A stretch of 64,000 nt of DNA from Streptomyces sp. NBC_00259 (GCF_036181745.1 NZ_CP108080.1:5335501-5399500); one strand, 5' to 3'. Numbered from the stretch's first letter, positions 13,235 to 22,287 are shown. The notes: generated from the letters alone by a model not told the origin. Program-made: numbers and translations.

Positions 13235-15712
13235 TCACAAGTGGGCACTGACCGGGGCGGGTATGCGGGGGAGGTCTTGTTCGGCCCAGATGACCTTGCC
13301 GTCCGGTGTCGAGCGGGAGCCCCACCTGCGGGACAGCTTGGCGACGAGGAAGAGGCCGCGGCCGTGCTCGTCCGTGGTGCGCGCGCGACGCGGATGGGGG
13401 GCGAAGGCGTTGGCGTCGGACACCTCACAGGTCAGGACCTGGTGACGGACGAGCCGCAGCCCGATCGGTCCGGAACCGTGGCTGATGGCGTTGCCGACGA
13501 GTTCGCTGACGATCAGTTTCGTGGTGTCCTCAAGGTCTTCCAGGCCCCATTCCTTCAGTTGACGCGCAGCCAGATCGCGGGCGCTCCAGACGGCGGACGG
13601 ACCACCGGGCAGTGTCCAGGAGGCCACTTGGCTCGGGTCGAGGGAGCGGGTCCGGACGAGGAGGAGCGTGACGTCGTCGCACGTCGCGTGGTCCGGCAGG
13701 GTCTGCGTGGCGATGTCGCACAGGTCGTCCAGGGATCGGCCCGGCTGTGAAAGGGCCGCGCCCAGCCGGTGCATTCCCTCTTCGATGTCGTGGTCGCGGG
13801 TCTCGATCAGGCCGTCGGTGTACAGGGCGAGGACGCTTCCCTCGGCCAGTTCCAGTTCCACGCACTCGAAGGGGTCCCCCAGGCCGACCCCCAGGGGGGC
13901 TCCGGTGGGGAGGTCGGGGTACGTGACCCGGCCCTCCGGGTCGATGATCGCGGGCGGCGGGTGCCCGGCCGATGCCATGGTGCACCGGCGGGTGGCGGGG
14001 TCGTAGACGGCGTACAGGCAGGTGGCACCCGCCACGGTGGGGATCTGGTCCGGGAGGTCGTCGTCCTCCTCGCCCGATCGTTGCACCGTGTCGTCGAGGT
14101 GGGACATGAGCTCGCCGGGCGGCAGTTCCATGTCGGCCAGGGTGTGCACGGCGGTGCGGAGCCTGCCCATCGTCGCGGCGGCGTGAAGGCCGTGCCCGAC
14201 CACGTCGCCGACGACGAGCGCCACCCGCGCGCCGGACAGCGGGATCACGTCGAACCAGTCGCCCCCGACAGAGTGGTCCACGTCGGCCGGCAGGTAGCGC
14301 GAGGCCACCTCGACCGCCATGCCGCCCCTCAACCGGCGGGGTAGCAGATGGCGTTGCAGCGCGAGGGCGGCGGTGTGCTCGCGGGCGTACTGACGGGCGT
14401 TGTCCAACGACTGCGCGGCGCGGCCGACGAGTTCTTCGGCCAGGAGCAGATCGACATCATGGAACGGAACGGGATTCTCCGTACGGGCGAACAGCGCCAC
14501 GCCCAGCAGGGCGCGCCGTGCCCGGATGGGGACCATCATGATCGAGTGGATGCCGTTCTCGCGGATCTTGTGCGCGAGGCTCGGCACCACGTCGACCCAG
14601 GTGCCCGCAGCGGTGTCCACGACCGGCTCCAGGCGGGACGCCCCGGCACGCAGGACGGCGGTGAGGGGTGAGCCCGGCGGCACGGGGACCAACTCACCGC
14701 GCATCCACGGGGATTCCGGGACCCCTGGTCGGATCGAGGCCAGACCGGCACGTCGGAGACCGGGGAGGCGCTTGCCCGTCGCGCCGATGCGGACCGGTGG
14801 CCCCTCCCCGAACGAGACCGAATGCTCCAGGTCCACGGCGCAGTAGTCGGCGAGCAGTGGTACGGCAAGGTCGGCCAGTTCCTGGCTGGCCTGCATCACG
14901 TCCAGGGTGCTGCCAAGACGCGCGCCGGCCTCGTTGAGGACGGCGAGACGCTCGCGCGTCCGCCGGCTCTCGGCGGCATCGGCGCTGATGGCGCACACCC
15001 CCAGCGCTTCGCCGTCCGTACCCTGGAGGCACTGGATCGACACCGCGAACGAGCGCTCCCGGCTCAGGCTCGTCGGCAGCCACGTCCGGTACTCGTGGAC
15101 CTTGGTGGTGCCGCTCTGGAGTACCTGGCGCATCACCGCCTGGAGCGCCTCGGCCTCGGGGGTGGGCAGCGTGTCGGTCAACCGGTGTCCGAGCCGTCGG
15201 TCATGGGGAATGCCGTCGTGGCCGGCGATCGTGTCGTTGGTCCAGGTGCACCGCAGCTGCGGGTCGCGGATGACGACGCCGATCGGCGCGCGGTCGAGAA
15301 GCGGTCCCCGCACCGATTCGCCCAATGCCTCCCCGGACAGCGCCCCGGCATCGGCCAGGGACGCGAGCCACCGCGCTGTTCCGTCCAGCCCTTGCAGCAT
15401 CGAGATCCGCAGGCTGACGTCGAGGACACGGCCGTCGCGGTGGCGTACCGCTGTCGTACCCGACCAGCCGTTCCGGGCCCGGCACTGCTCGACGAAGTCG
15501 GACGTGGTCGGTACCCCCGCGAAGCCCGGCAGTACGAGCTCGGCGGCCCGGCCCACCACATCCCCGGTGGAGTGTCCGACCAGCTGCTCGGCGGCCTGCG
15601 TCCACCCGACCACCGTCCCCCGGTCGTCGAGCAGGGCGATCGCCGTGTCGGATATGGCGGTCGTGTGCAGCGGCATACCCAGGGTCACCAGGGTGGGGCT
15701 GACTGTGGTCAT
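13235..15712 (-). CDS. PAS-PAS-GAF-SpoIIE phosphatase with C-terminal RsbW-like ATPase domain
   Basis: An 825-residue signalling protein. Order: PAS (about 15-130), second PAS (about 135-255), GAF (about 265-440), PP2C-type SpoIIE/RsbU domain (about 460-680; GGDWFDVIPL near 480, VVGDVVGHG, MASAGHPPP, LALYTDGLIE) and an HATPase_c domain (about 695-820; ELVGNAISHGSG, DEHGRGLFLVAKL). Streptomyces encode dozens of these. They integrate signals into partner switching, dephosphorylating STAS anti-anti-sigma proteins and phosphorylating or binding them through the kinase domain. ATG at 15712 follows GAGGAG. No partner STAS protein is adjacent; one lies 43 kb away at 58514. No transmembrane segment is visible, so it is probably cytoplasmic. 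Confidence 0.92.
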   Translation of the reverse strand: MTTVSPTLVTLGMPLHTTAISDTAIALLDDRGTVVGWTQAAEQLVGHSTGDVVGRAAELVLPGFAGVPTTSDFVEQCRARNGWSGTTAVRHRDGRVLDVSLRISMLQGLDGTARWLASLADAGALSGEALGESVRGPLLDRAPIGVVIRDPQLRCTWTNDTIAGHDGIPHDRRLGHRLTDTLPTPEAEALQAVMRQVLQSGTTKVHEYRTWLPTSLSRERSFAVSIQCLQGTDGEALGVCAISADAAESRRTRERLAVLNEAGARLGSTLDVMQASQELADLAVPLLADYCAVDLEHSVSFGEGPPVRIGATGKRLPGLRRAGLASIRPGVPESPWMRGELVPVPPGSPLTAVLRAGASRLEPVVDTAAGTWVDVVPSLAHKIRENGIHSIMMVPIRARRALLGVALFARTENPVPFHDVDLLLAEELVGRAAQSLDNARQYAREHTAALALQRHLLPRRLRGGMAVEVASRYLPADVDHSVGGDWFDVIPLSGARVALVVGDVVGHGLHAAATMGRLRTAVHTLADMELPPGELMSHLDDTVQRSGEEDDDLPDQIPTVAGATCLYAVYDPATRRCTMASAGHPPPAIIDPEGRVTYPDLPTGAPLGVGLGDPFECVELELAEGSVLALYTDGLIETRDHDIEEGMHRLGAALSQPGRSLDDLCDIATQTLPDHATCDDVTLLLVRTRSLDPSQVASWTLPGGPSAVWSARDLAARQLKEWGLEDLEDTTKLIVSELVGNAISHGSGPIGLRLVRHQVLTCEVSDANAFAPHPRRARTTDEHGRGLFLVAKLSRRWGSRSTPDGKVIWAEQDLPRIPAPVSAHL

Positions 15713-16413
15713 CGAGTTGTTCTCCTCGGACGGCTAGGAGACGGACGGCCTGTGGCGCGAAGGTGAAACGCACCTTTTGGGCGATTGACCGGACAGCGCC
15801 CTGCCTTGTGACAGCACCCAGCCACGGGCCGATGGCCCTCGGGTCATCCAGGCCGCCGTGAGCCGGCCAGAACACTCAGCGCCGTTCGACGGCCGGCGGC
15901 GGGGCCCGAGCGGGGCGAGGGCAGGGGGCACCGGCCCGATCGCGCGGCCGCGCTGGGCGCGACGGGTGCCTCGAAGCTGCCGGAGAACGGCTATGGAACG
16001 GCGAGCCTCGGCAAGCAGCGAACCGACTCCGACGAGCTGCGGCCTGAAGAACCGACCAGTAAACGAGGCCCGGCCCATACCGGCCCCGCCTCACCTCGTC
16101 GTCATCCTTCGTGATCACCTCGGCACCTCGGCGCCGCGGAGACGGTCGGCTCTTCACCAACGAGCGTGGGGAACCAGCGCAGATGTCTCCGGAGGGCCGT
16201 GAGTTCCAGGCATATTCACTGGTCAGCGCGGTAGGACTGCGCTCACGGGAGCCGCCAGTCCACAGATAGGCCGCGAGACTGGATCAGCGCCCTCGGGCCT
16301 ACCCCCTGCGCCGGTGCTCCGCTCGTGCGCTCTTGCGACGGCTCGGACAGCCAGACACTGTCAGACCCTGGAATGTTGCCTCTGACGGTGGCAGGCGCAA
16401 GAGGGGGAACGAT
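15713..16413. other. Intergenic region, left border of the accessory block
   Basis: About 700 bases with no supported gene. Open frames exist in several phases but lack start context and family features. The stretch marks the transition from typical Streptomyces composition to the lower-GC-bias block at 16414-20311. I see no integrase, direct repeat of the tRNA 3' end, or insertion sequence here. Confidence 0.55.
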
Positions 16414-17019
16414 ATGAGGGATCCGGAGCCAGAGTGGGCGCTGAGCAAGTTCGGTGAACTGGCATCGTCACTCTCCAGGTTGATACCGCAGTGCATCGTA
16501 AGGGCTCATGAGCGGGCGCGTGAGGGCCATCAAGGCGTGCATACCCAGACACTTGAGGCCTATGGGCACGGCCTCCATGCCGTCCAGTACGAGGAACTCG
16601 CAACCGGTCTGGCTGATCTCGCGACCGCATCTCCCGTCCGACTTCAAGCTCGAACAGTGATGGTGGTAGCCGGACAGGTCCTCTATCCCATCCGGTACGC
16701 GAAGACTGATGTCCCTGTCACCGTCGCGCGCCTTCGCCGTGCTGCGGGACTGCGGGCCGAGCTCATCCGCCGGCACGGGCCAGAACCGATGCAGGGGGAG
16801 CTGGACCTAGGGCTGGAGGAACTACGCATGCAGGAGATCCACAGTGACCTTGATCAGCTCGGCCCGGAAACCGGCCTGATACTCCTGGCTTACGCGTGCT
16901 CGATGGATCGGGGGGTGATGCGCCTTGAGTGGGGAGACGCGGAACTGCGCAACGATCGCTACCTGAGTTGGCACCACCACCAGGCGCTCCTCCTGCCCGG
17001 CCGACGCCGATCAGCCTAG
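16414..17019 (+). CDS. Hypothetical protein of the accessory block (201 aa)
   Basis: I do not recognise this family. The ATG at 16414 is preceded by GAGGGGG. The protein is soluble, alpha-helical in appearance, rich in Arg, Leu and His, and ends in YLSWHHHQALLLPGRRRSA. It has no signal peptide or membrane segment. Codon choice is less GC3-biased than in flanking core genes, with ATA, TTG, GTA and CTA codons present. It lies 239 bp upstream of the coupled helicase pair and has its own likely promoter region, so membership in the same system is possible but unproven. Confidence 0.65.
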   Translation: MRDPEPEWALSKFGELASSLSRLIPQCIVRAHERAREGHQGVHTQTLEAYGHGLHAVQYEELATGLADLATASPVRLQARTVMVVAGQVLYPIRYAKTDVPVTVARLRRAAGLRAELIRRHGPEPMQGELDLGLEELRMQEIHSDLDQLGPETGLILLAYACSMDRGVMRLEWGDAELRNDRYLSWHHHQALLLPGRRRSA

Positions 17020-17187
17020 AAAGTACGGTCGCTGACGGGTCAAGCGCTTAAAAGGCGCCTGATGCTGGGGGGCTCGAGGTGGGTGCTGACCTGCCCGGAC
17101 GTCCGAACAGAGCCGTTGCAGCTTCCAGCCTCGACACGCATTCGACTGCGGTGGATAGAGAGAGGCGCTTCACTGGTCTCGTACGAC

Positions 17188-17216
17188 TTGTTGAGGAATT
17201 GACTAAGTCGGATACG
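17188..17216 (+). promoter_or_regulatory. Candidate promoter for the 17259-20311 operon
   Basis: TTGTTG at 17188-17193 and GATACG at 17211-17216 are separated by 17 bases, fitting a housekeeping sigma factor. Transcription would start near 17223, which places the GTG at 17259 behind GGAGGG as the first usable start and argues against the longer frame that opens at 17079. Confidence 0.45.
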
Positions 17217-17258
17217 TTGGCGGCGCGAAGCGAACCAGACGGGGTGGAGGGACGCACA

Positions 17259-18089
17259 GTGGATGAGTCGTTCGCTGAGTACCGTGAGGTCGGCGTGGCC
17301 GATCCGCTACGACAGGGTGACGTCCTGGAGGCTGTAGACGCAGAAGTGACGATGTGGCGGCGACACCTCCTCGTCATGACGGCCGACTGTGACTTCGCCT
17401 ACGCCAAGCACCAGGGCCGCGTTACTTGCGTCCCGCTGCTCGCGGCGGAGGAGTACCTCTCGGAGATGCAGATCCCCAAGATCCGTGAGCAACTCGTCAA
17501 GCCGCAGCTCAAGGAGATACGTCAGATCCTCTCGAAGGCCCCGGTGCCCACCATCAGCGACCGGCGACTTCGGGAGTGGGCGAGTGAAGAGGCGCCCGGG
17601 GACATCGTCAAGATGCTCGAGCTGCAGCAAACGGATGCACAGAAGGTCATGGCCGCTCTCGAAGCCATCCGCATGATGGACGCGCTGGCTAGCACCCTCA
17701 AGGAGGGAGTCAGCCTGCTGGTGGAGGCGCAACTCATCGGCACCAGCCCTCCGAAGCGCGACAACGCCGTGAAGAAGGTGGTGAATCAACTGCGAGGGTC
17801 CTACCAGCAGCCACCGGGAGACGCGCTCTTCCTGACGGCGATCGGCCCCGGGCAGGACGCCGGCTACTTTGCCTACCTCCGGCACATCGAGCAGGTCTGG
17901 GAGCCCGAGATCTCGCTGGGGCCGTCGCACAGGGAGGTCGTATACCGCCGGATCTCGCGTCTGCGCGATCGGTTCGCGCACGCCCTCGTGCAGAGATTCG
18001 CGATGGTGTTCATGTCGATCGGGCTTCCTGAGCAGTATGAAGAACTTCGCGATCTGCATGCAGAGATTCTGGGAGATAACTTCGCATGA
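17259..18089 (+). CDS. Unknown protein coupled to a UvrD-like helicase (276 aa)
   Basis: Not a family I can name. The GTG start at 17259 has GGAGGG seven bases upstream; the frame is open from 17079 but a candidate promoter falls inside that extension. The N-terminal part holds a conserved-looking segment, DPLRQGDVLEAV...HLLVMTADCDFAYAK, followed by VTCVPLLAAEEYL; 'CD' motifs of this kind occur in small partner proteins of helicase or ATPase modules. The middle is long, charged helices (about 70-180). No membrane segment. Its TGA overlaps the helicase ATG, so the two are made together, consistent with a two-component complex. Function unknown; defence is an inference from context. Confidence 0.7.
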   Translation: MDESFAEYREVGVADPLRQGDVLEAVDAEVTMWRRHLLVMTADCDFAYAKHQGRVTCVPLLAAEEYLSEMQIPKIREQLVKPQLKEIRQILSKAPVPTISDRRLREWASEEAPGDIVKMLELQQTDAQKVMAALEAIRMMDALASTLKEGVSLLVEAQLIGTSPPKRDNAVKKVVNQLRGSYQQPPGDALFLTAIGPGQDAGYFAYLRHIEQVWEPEISLGPSHREVVYRRISRLRDRFAHALVQRFAMVFMSIGLPEQYEELRDLHAEILGDNFA

Positions 18090-20311
18090 AGCCGTTGGTC
18101 ACGACTGTCCGTGCGCTGAGTGAGCTCGCCACCGACCTGTCTCCTGATGCCGTCTCGTCGTCAGCGATTCTCTTTGAATTCAGCACCCAGGAAGTGGACT
18201 TCCTACTCGCCGCAGATGACGACGAAGAGGTCCAGCGCATCGTCATCATGCGCGAGCAGAACGCCAGAGAGCGTTTCGTTCCGGAGCATCTCGTCAGTCT
18301 GAGAAGAGATGTTCTGAGCCGGATGAAGAGTTTCGCCGAGAGAGCGAGGACTCCCGGCCCGCTGTTTCTGCCGCGACAGTGGCACCAATACAAGTACAAC
18401 AATTACATCGCTTTCCGGGCCACGCCGAAGGCCGACGCTCATTCGAGCCGATGGATTACGGAAGTCACCCCTGGCGATCGCGCCGACATCATCTTCTGGG
18501 CGACGACCACATCGGACAACAAATCGACGCTGGAAGAGTTCGACTCCAGGCGGCCGCCGGCGCCCGAGCTGGACGGCGTCTGGACACAGACCGTCGCAGC
18601 TGCCCAGGAGCACTTCGCTCAAGCTCGCTCCCAGCCCGTCGATGTCGATATGAGCCTTCCCGCGCTCGAACAGTCGACGACCAAGGGCTGGGCCTACGAG
18701 CAATGGCTGGAAGCCATCAGTAAGGAGCAGCGCGCGTTCATCGAGGCGGACACCGACAAGTCGATACGGCTCCGCGGCCCTGCAGGCTCCGGAAAGACGC
18801 TCGCCCTGTCCTTGAAGTCGATCCGGGAGGTCCTCAACGCCCGTGAAACAGGAAGGGATACACGCGTTCTCGTCGTGACCCACAGCTGGGCGCTGGCCGC
18901 TCAGATCTCGGACTCCATCGACTCGATGGGCCTCGGTCTACTACACGAGATCGACGTCCTCCCCCTGCTCGAGATCGCGAAGACGATCTCCCCTCAGTAC
19001 GTCCAGGACGTGTCCTCCGGGTTCAGCTTGATCGGAGAGGACAGCCTCAGCGGCAAACAAGCTCAGCTAGATGAGATCCAGGAAGTTCTGGACGATTTCA
19101 TCACTGGAGACTGGATCACCTACAAGGGAGGCGTCAGCGAAGGTCTGCGTACGAGATTCGACTCGGCCGAGAACGACGAACGGCGCGCGCTCGCCTGGGA
19201 TCTGCTCATCGAGTTCGGATCCGTCATCGGTGCCGCAGCCATCTTTCCCGGGGCAGGGTCTGAGCTGCGCTATTTCCAACTGCCGCGCGCCTCCTGGATG
19301 CTTCCCATTAACACCCGGGAAGATCTGCGTGTCGTCTTCGAGTTGTACACGCGTTACTGGGCGAGCCTCGACGAGCGCTCCCTCACCACATCCGATCAGG
19401 TTCTCGCGGACTTCCTGATCCATATGTCGACAAATAGCTGGAATCGTGCGCGCCGAGTGCAGGGATATGACTTGGTGTTCGTGGACGAGTTCCATCTGTT
19501 CAGCCCGCTGGAGCGACAGGTGCTCCACTATCTCACCCGCGACACGTCAATCTACCCACGCGTGTTCATGGCCGTGGACCCTCGGCAGTCACCCTCCGAG
19601 GCCTTCATCGGACTGGCTGCCCACGAGACCAGGTCGTCGAGTGGAGTGTCGGCGGACGACAACCTCGGCGTTGTCGCGAATTTCGAACTCACGACCATCC
19701 ACAGATTCACACCGCAGATCCTCGAACTGATCAAGCACGTGCACCACGAGTTCCCGACCCTCGATCTCGGACAGGAGTGGGACATCGACTTCACCCAGGT
19801 GGAGTCGGCGCAGGCCGGCGGCTGCTTGCCGCGCCTGATCTCAGCGGCTTCCCGCTCGGGCGAGGAGGATGACATCGTCCGCGCAGTGCAAGCCCTGTAC
19901 CCGTCGGGCCGACTGGCGCTCGCCGTTGTCGACTTCCGCCAGTGGCAGAGATTCAGCAGGCTCGCCTCACGGATCGGGCACTCCGGCAAGTTCCATGTAT
20001 CCACCGTCTCCGGCCGGTCCGACATCGAAGGTCTCGGCTATCGGCGCCGCGGGCTCGTCGTCGGGACGGCGGAATATCTCGCGGGGCTGCAGTTCGACTC
20101 GGTACTCGTGGCCGGAATACCGGATATGAACGCATCTGCTCCGACCGCCAACGAACGCATCCGGTACCTGTCGCTCCTCTATCTCGCGCTCAGCCGCGCG
20201 CAAGGAGAGGTGCGTGTCTTTGTGAACGAAGATGACGGTGGGGCTCCCGAGGTCCTTCTCCGGGCGGTCGCCAACCACCTGATGGAGTCGGACCAGGGAA
20301 GTCTCGTCTAG
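18086..20311 (+). CDS. UvrD/Rep-like superfamily 1 DNA helicase
   Basis: A 741-residue protein. Residues 1-200 form an unknown N-terminal region. A Q-motif-like SKEQRAFIEAD precedes Walker A GPAGSGKT near residue 230; Walker B is VFVDEFHLFSP near 465; a motif IV/V region (TTIHRFTPQILELI, RRRGLVVGTAEYLAGLQFDSVLVAG) and a motif VI-like YLALSRAQGEVRVFV near 700 follow. The layout fits SF1 helicases, which unwind DNA with ATP. The ATG lies in an ATGA overlap with the preceding gene. Codon use is less biased to GC3 than in neighbouring core genes. Such helicase plus small-partner operons are frequent in defence islands (Gabija is a known example of a different composition), but this partner is not GajA. 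Confidence 0.85.
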   Translation: MKPLVTTVRALSELATDLSPDAVSSSAILFEFSTQEVDFLLAADDDEEVQRIVIMREQNARERFVPEHLVSLRRDVLSRMKSFAERARTPGPLFLPRQWHQYKYNNYIAFRATPKADAHSSRWITEVTPGDRADIIFWATTTSDNKSTLEEFDSRRPPAPELDGVWTQTVAAAQEHFAQARSQPVDVDMSLPALEQSTTKGWAYEQWLEAISKEQRAFIEADTDKSIRLRGPAGSGKTLALSLKSIREVLNARETGRDTRVLVVTHSWALAAQISDSIDSMGLGLLHEIDVLPLLEIAKTISPQYVQDVSSGFSLIGEDSLSGKQAQLDEIQEVLDDFITGDWITYKGGVSEGLRTRFDSAENDERRALAWDLLIEFGSVIGAAAIFPGAGSELRYFQLPRASWMLPINTREDLRVVFELYTRYWASLDERSLTTSDQVLADFLIHMSTNSWNRARRVQGYDLVFVDEFHLFSPLERQVLHYLTRDTSIYPRVFMAVDPRQSPSEAFIGLAAHETRSSSGVSADDNLGVVANFELTTIHRFTPQILELIKHVHHEFPTLDLGQEWDIDFTQVESAQAGGCLPRLISAASRSGEEDDIVRAVQALYPSGRLALAVVDFRQWQRFSRLASRIGHSGKFHVSTVSGRSDIEGLGYRRRGLVVGTAEYLAGLQFDSVLVAGIPDMNASAPTANERIRYLSLLYLALSRAQGEVRVFVNEDDGGAPEVLLRAVANHLMESDQGSLV

Positions 20312-20338
20312 TCCGACAGCGGCGCCCAGGCTTCGGTC

Positions 20339-20524
20339 CTACGCGTTACTCTCCGCACCCAGTTGGCGCAGGAGCCTGGGCAACTCAGTGCCGATCGGTT
20401 GTCGTACGACATCGGCCTCGTGGCCGTCGTACGGCGTCGGCTCGGCGTTGATGATGATCAGGCCGCCGCCCCGATCGCGTCGGCCAAGATGTGCACCTGG
20501 GACTGCACAGTCACAACTGATCAT
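20339..20524 (-). pseudogene. C-terminal remnant of a Sir2-family NAD-dependent deacetylase
   Basis: The minus strand encodes GGGLIIINAEPTPYDGHEADVV followed within the same frame by RQPIGTELPRLLRQLG, which matches the last strand and helix of sirtuins (INAEPTPYD...ADVVxxPIGxxLP). The NAD-binding and zinc-binding parts are missing. The preceding frame reads LADAIGA in a different phase, so a frameshift also separates it from any upstream coding. It is tail-to-tail with the helicase and lies in a decayed zone before the tRNA. Confidence 0.65.
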
Positions 20525-20968
20525 CGGCGGCCGTGACCTGCGGCCGCCTCACCGATCGACACTCTGACCTGCTGCTGAGCTGTCATTAGTTGTCGACGTT
20601 GGTCATCGTTGAGTGCCCTTCCACGGCCCCAGTACGGCCCGAGAGGGCGCTCATGCGCTAGGCGTAGACACCTGCCTTGTAAGCCTGGTGCCGCACTCGG
20701 ATGCGTCCTTTCTGGTCACCTTGCGTTCGACGGTGTCGGATCTGGTCGAGGGTGTTTGCGCCGCTCGCAGCCTCGAGTGACCGCGGTCGACCGCTCGATC
20801 TGGCACGGATCTGGCATGCGGGGCGCTGCCGACACCTGCCTTGCAAGTTCGATTAGACCGCCAACGTAGAGCCTCTGACTGCGCGCCCGTGCACTGCTTG
20901 CGGCCGCCCAACGCTTCCTGCGTCCACCGCCGTTGATGTCAGCAGGTGATGTCAGACTGGATGACTCC
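20525..20968. other. Decayed intergenic stretch
   Basis: No convincing gene. The near-identical phrase GACACCTGCCTTG occurs at about 20667 and again at about 20829, probably the trace of a small duplication. Frames are broken and lack start sites. Likely degenerate island DNA. Confidence 0.5.
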
Positions 20969-21240
20969 ATGGAGCGCGTCGAAGCTGAGCTGTTCACGGA
21001 CGGCGGGAACAGCGCTGTGGTCCGCCTGCCACCCCGCCGGTTCTCCGGTGTCCTGATACAGGGCGACTCACCTCTCCATCATCCACAGCGAAATTGCCGA
21101 CATGGTCGAAGCCTGCGACCAGGGCGACACCGCGCGCGACTACCTCTGCGCTACGGCTTCGCCCGGCTGCGATCCTGGCCTCGCCGCGCTTCAGGACAGA
21201 TCGGTGCGCGTCCTCCCTGCGTGGGGGCTCGGACCGCCGC
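20969..21240 (+). pseudogene. Frameshifted small actinobacterial gene remnant
   Basis: An ATG at 20969 opens MERVEAELFTDGGNSAVVRL and continues PPRRFSGVLIQGD. This is a pattern I associate with a small family of unknown-function Streptomyces proteins (VE-LxTDGGNxAVxRLPGRRFPGxxIQGD). Around 21070 the frame is lost; the continuation IIHSEIADMVEACDQGDTA is readable in another frame. The gene therefore appears to be inactivated by at least one small indel. End point is approximate. Confidence 0.5.
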
Positions 21241-21350
21241 GCGCGCATGTCGGGTGGCCCGGTGTGCGGGCGCGCGGCGGGCATCGGACGAGGCTACGGC
21301 TCATCTTGCTCGAGCGCAGGACTATCGCGATCAGTGATTGACAACGACCA

Positions 21351-21383
21351 AGAGCCGGACCCAGTGGGACTGGGTCCGGCTCT
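21351..21383 (-). terminator. Strong stem-loop downstream of tRNA-Arg
   Basis: Arms AGAGCCGGACCCAG at 21351-21364 and its exact complement at 21370-21383 enclose a 5-base loop. It lies 55 bases past the tRNA 3' end and probably terminates the tRNA transcript; the symmetric stem may also stop transcription coming from the accessory block. Confidence 0.8.
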
Positions 21384-21437
21384 CAATGTCTGGCACTTCG
21401 GCTGGTCAGCGGCTTGATCACGCTGTTCCGGCTTCTG

Positions 21438-21509
21438 TGCCCCCGGCAGGATTCGAACCTGCGCACACGGCTCCGGAGGCCGTTGCTCTATCCCCTGAGC
21501 TACGGGGGC
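21438..21509 (-). tRNA. tRNA-Arg (anticodon CCG)
   Basis: Read on the minus strand, the acceptor stem GCCCCCG (21509-21503) pairs with CGGGGGC (21445-21439), followed by discriminator A at 21438. The D-arm TAGCTCAGGGGATAGAGCA, anticodon arm with loop CTCCGGA (anticodon CCG, reading CGG arginine codons) and T-arm with GGTTCGAATCC are all intact. CCA is not encoded. The 3' end faces the accessory block, the side on which tRNA-targeting integrative elements insert. It is next to a gene for an arginyl-tRNA-synthetase-like protein. Confidence 0.97.
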
Positions 21510-21785
21510 GTCCGCCGCTCTCGGCGGCGACGGGTAGAACCCTACCAGCTCCTATGGGGTGCCCGTGAACAGGTATTTCCAGCGCGTGACGACGGCGGAC
21601 GGACGGCAGATGGACGGCGGAGCCGGTGCCCGCCCCGCCCCGGACGCCGGGTGCTTGGCGGTGGATGCCACCCGGGGCCGTGGCGTGGGTGGCACGGGTG
21701 GCGTGGTCGGGGTTTCTACGTCGCGTTCCGACCCCCGGACGGGTCGGAAGTGGGGAAAACCCGGACGCAGCCCCGGTCCGCCGCC

Positions 21786-21791
21786 TACTCT
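21786..21791 (+). promoter_or_regulatory. Candidate -10 element for a leaderless response-regulator transcript
   Basis: TACTCT ends six bases before the GTG at 21798, and no Shine-Dalgarno sequence precedes that GTG. The geometry fits transcription starting at or next to the start codon. The -35 region is not clear. Confidence 0.4.
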
Positions 21792-21797
21792 CGAGTT

Positions 21798-22232
21798 GTG
21801 TCAGGCGTGTCCGGCCGGGTGCTTGTCGTGGACGACAACAGGGTCATTCGGCAGCTGATCAGGGTCAATCTCGAGCTGGAGGGCTTCGAGGTCGTGACCG
21901 CGGCCGATGGTGCCGAGTGCCTGGAGGTCGTGCATCGGGTGATGCCGGATGTGATCACGCTGGACGTGGTGATGCCCCGGCTCGACGGGCTGCGGACCGC
22001 CGCTCGGCTGCGGGCCGATCCGCGGACCAGGCCGGTGCCCGTCGCGATCATCAGTGCCTGTACGCAGTACGAGGTGGAGACGGGCATCGCCGCCGGGGTC
22101 GACGCGTTCCTCGCCAAGCCCTTCGAGCCGGCCGAGCTGGTGCGGCTCGTCCGGCAGTTGATGCACAGGGAGGGCCCGCCGTCAGTAGACGGCAGGCATG
22201 GTGCCGGGCGGGCGGGGAGCACGCGGGGCTGA
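21798..22232 (+). CDS. Single-domain response regulator
   Basis: A 144-residue receiver protein. RVLVVDDNRVIRQLI carries the acidic pocket, the phosphoacceptor Asp lies in DVITLDVVMPRLDG near residue 57, and the conserved Lys lies in FLAKPFEPAEL near 107. No output domain follows, only a short Gly/Arg-rich tail, so it probably acts by protein-protein contact. The GTG at 21798 has no ribosome site and appears leaderless. No histidine kinase is adjacent. The gene sits between tRNA-Arg and nrtL. Confidence 0.88.
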   Translation: MSGVSGRVLVVDDNRVIRQLIRVNLELEGFEVVTAADGAECLEVVHRVMPDVITLDVVMPRLDGLRTAARLRADPRTRPVPVAIISACTQYEVETGIAAGVDAFLAKPFEPAELVRLVRQLMHREGPPSVDGRHGAGRAGSTRG

Positions 22233-22287
22233 CCGGATGGCGAAACCGGTTCGCGATCACACCCCCTCTCTCCCATACGCTTGTCCC

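Noticed and set aside
15858..16202. Small open frame between the SpoIIE-type gene and the accessory block
   Set aside because: No ribosome site, composition typical of noncoding GC-rich DNA, no recognisable motif.
17079..17258. Upstream extension of the helicase partner gene
   Set aside because: A likely promoter lies within it and the GTG at 17259 has the better ribosome site.
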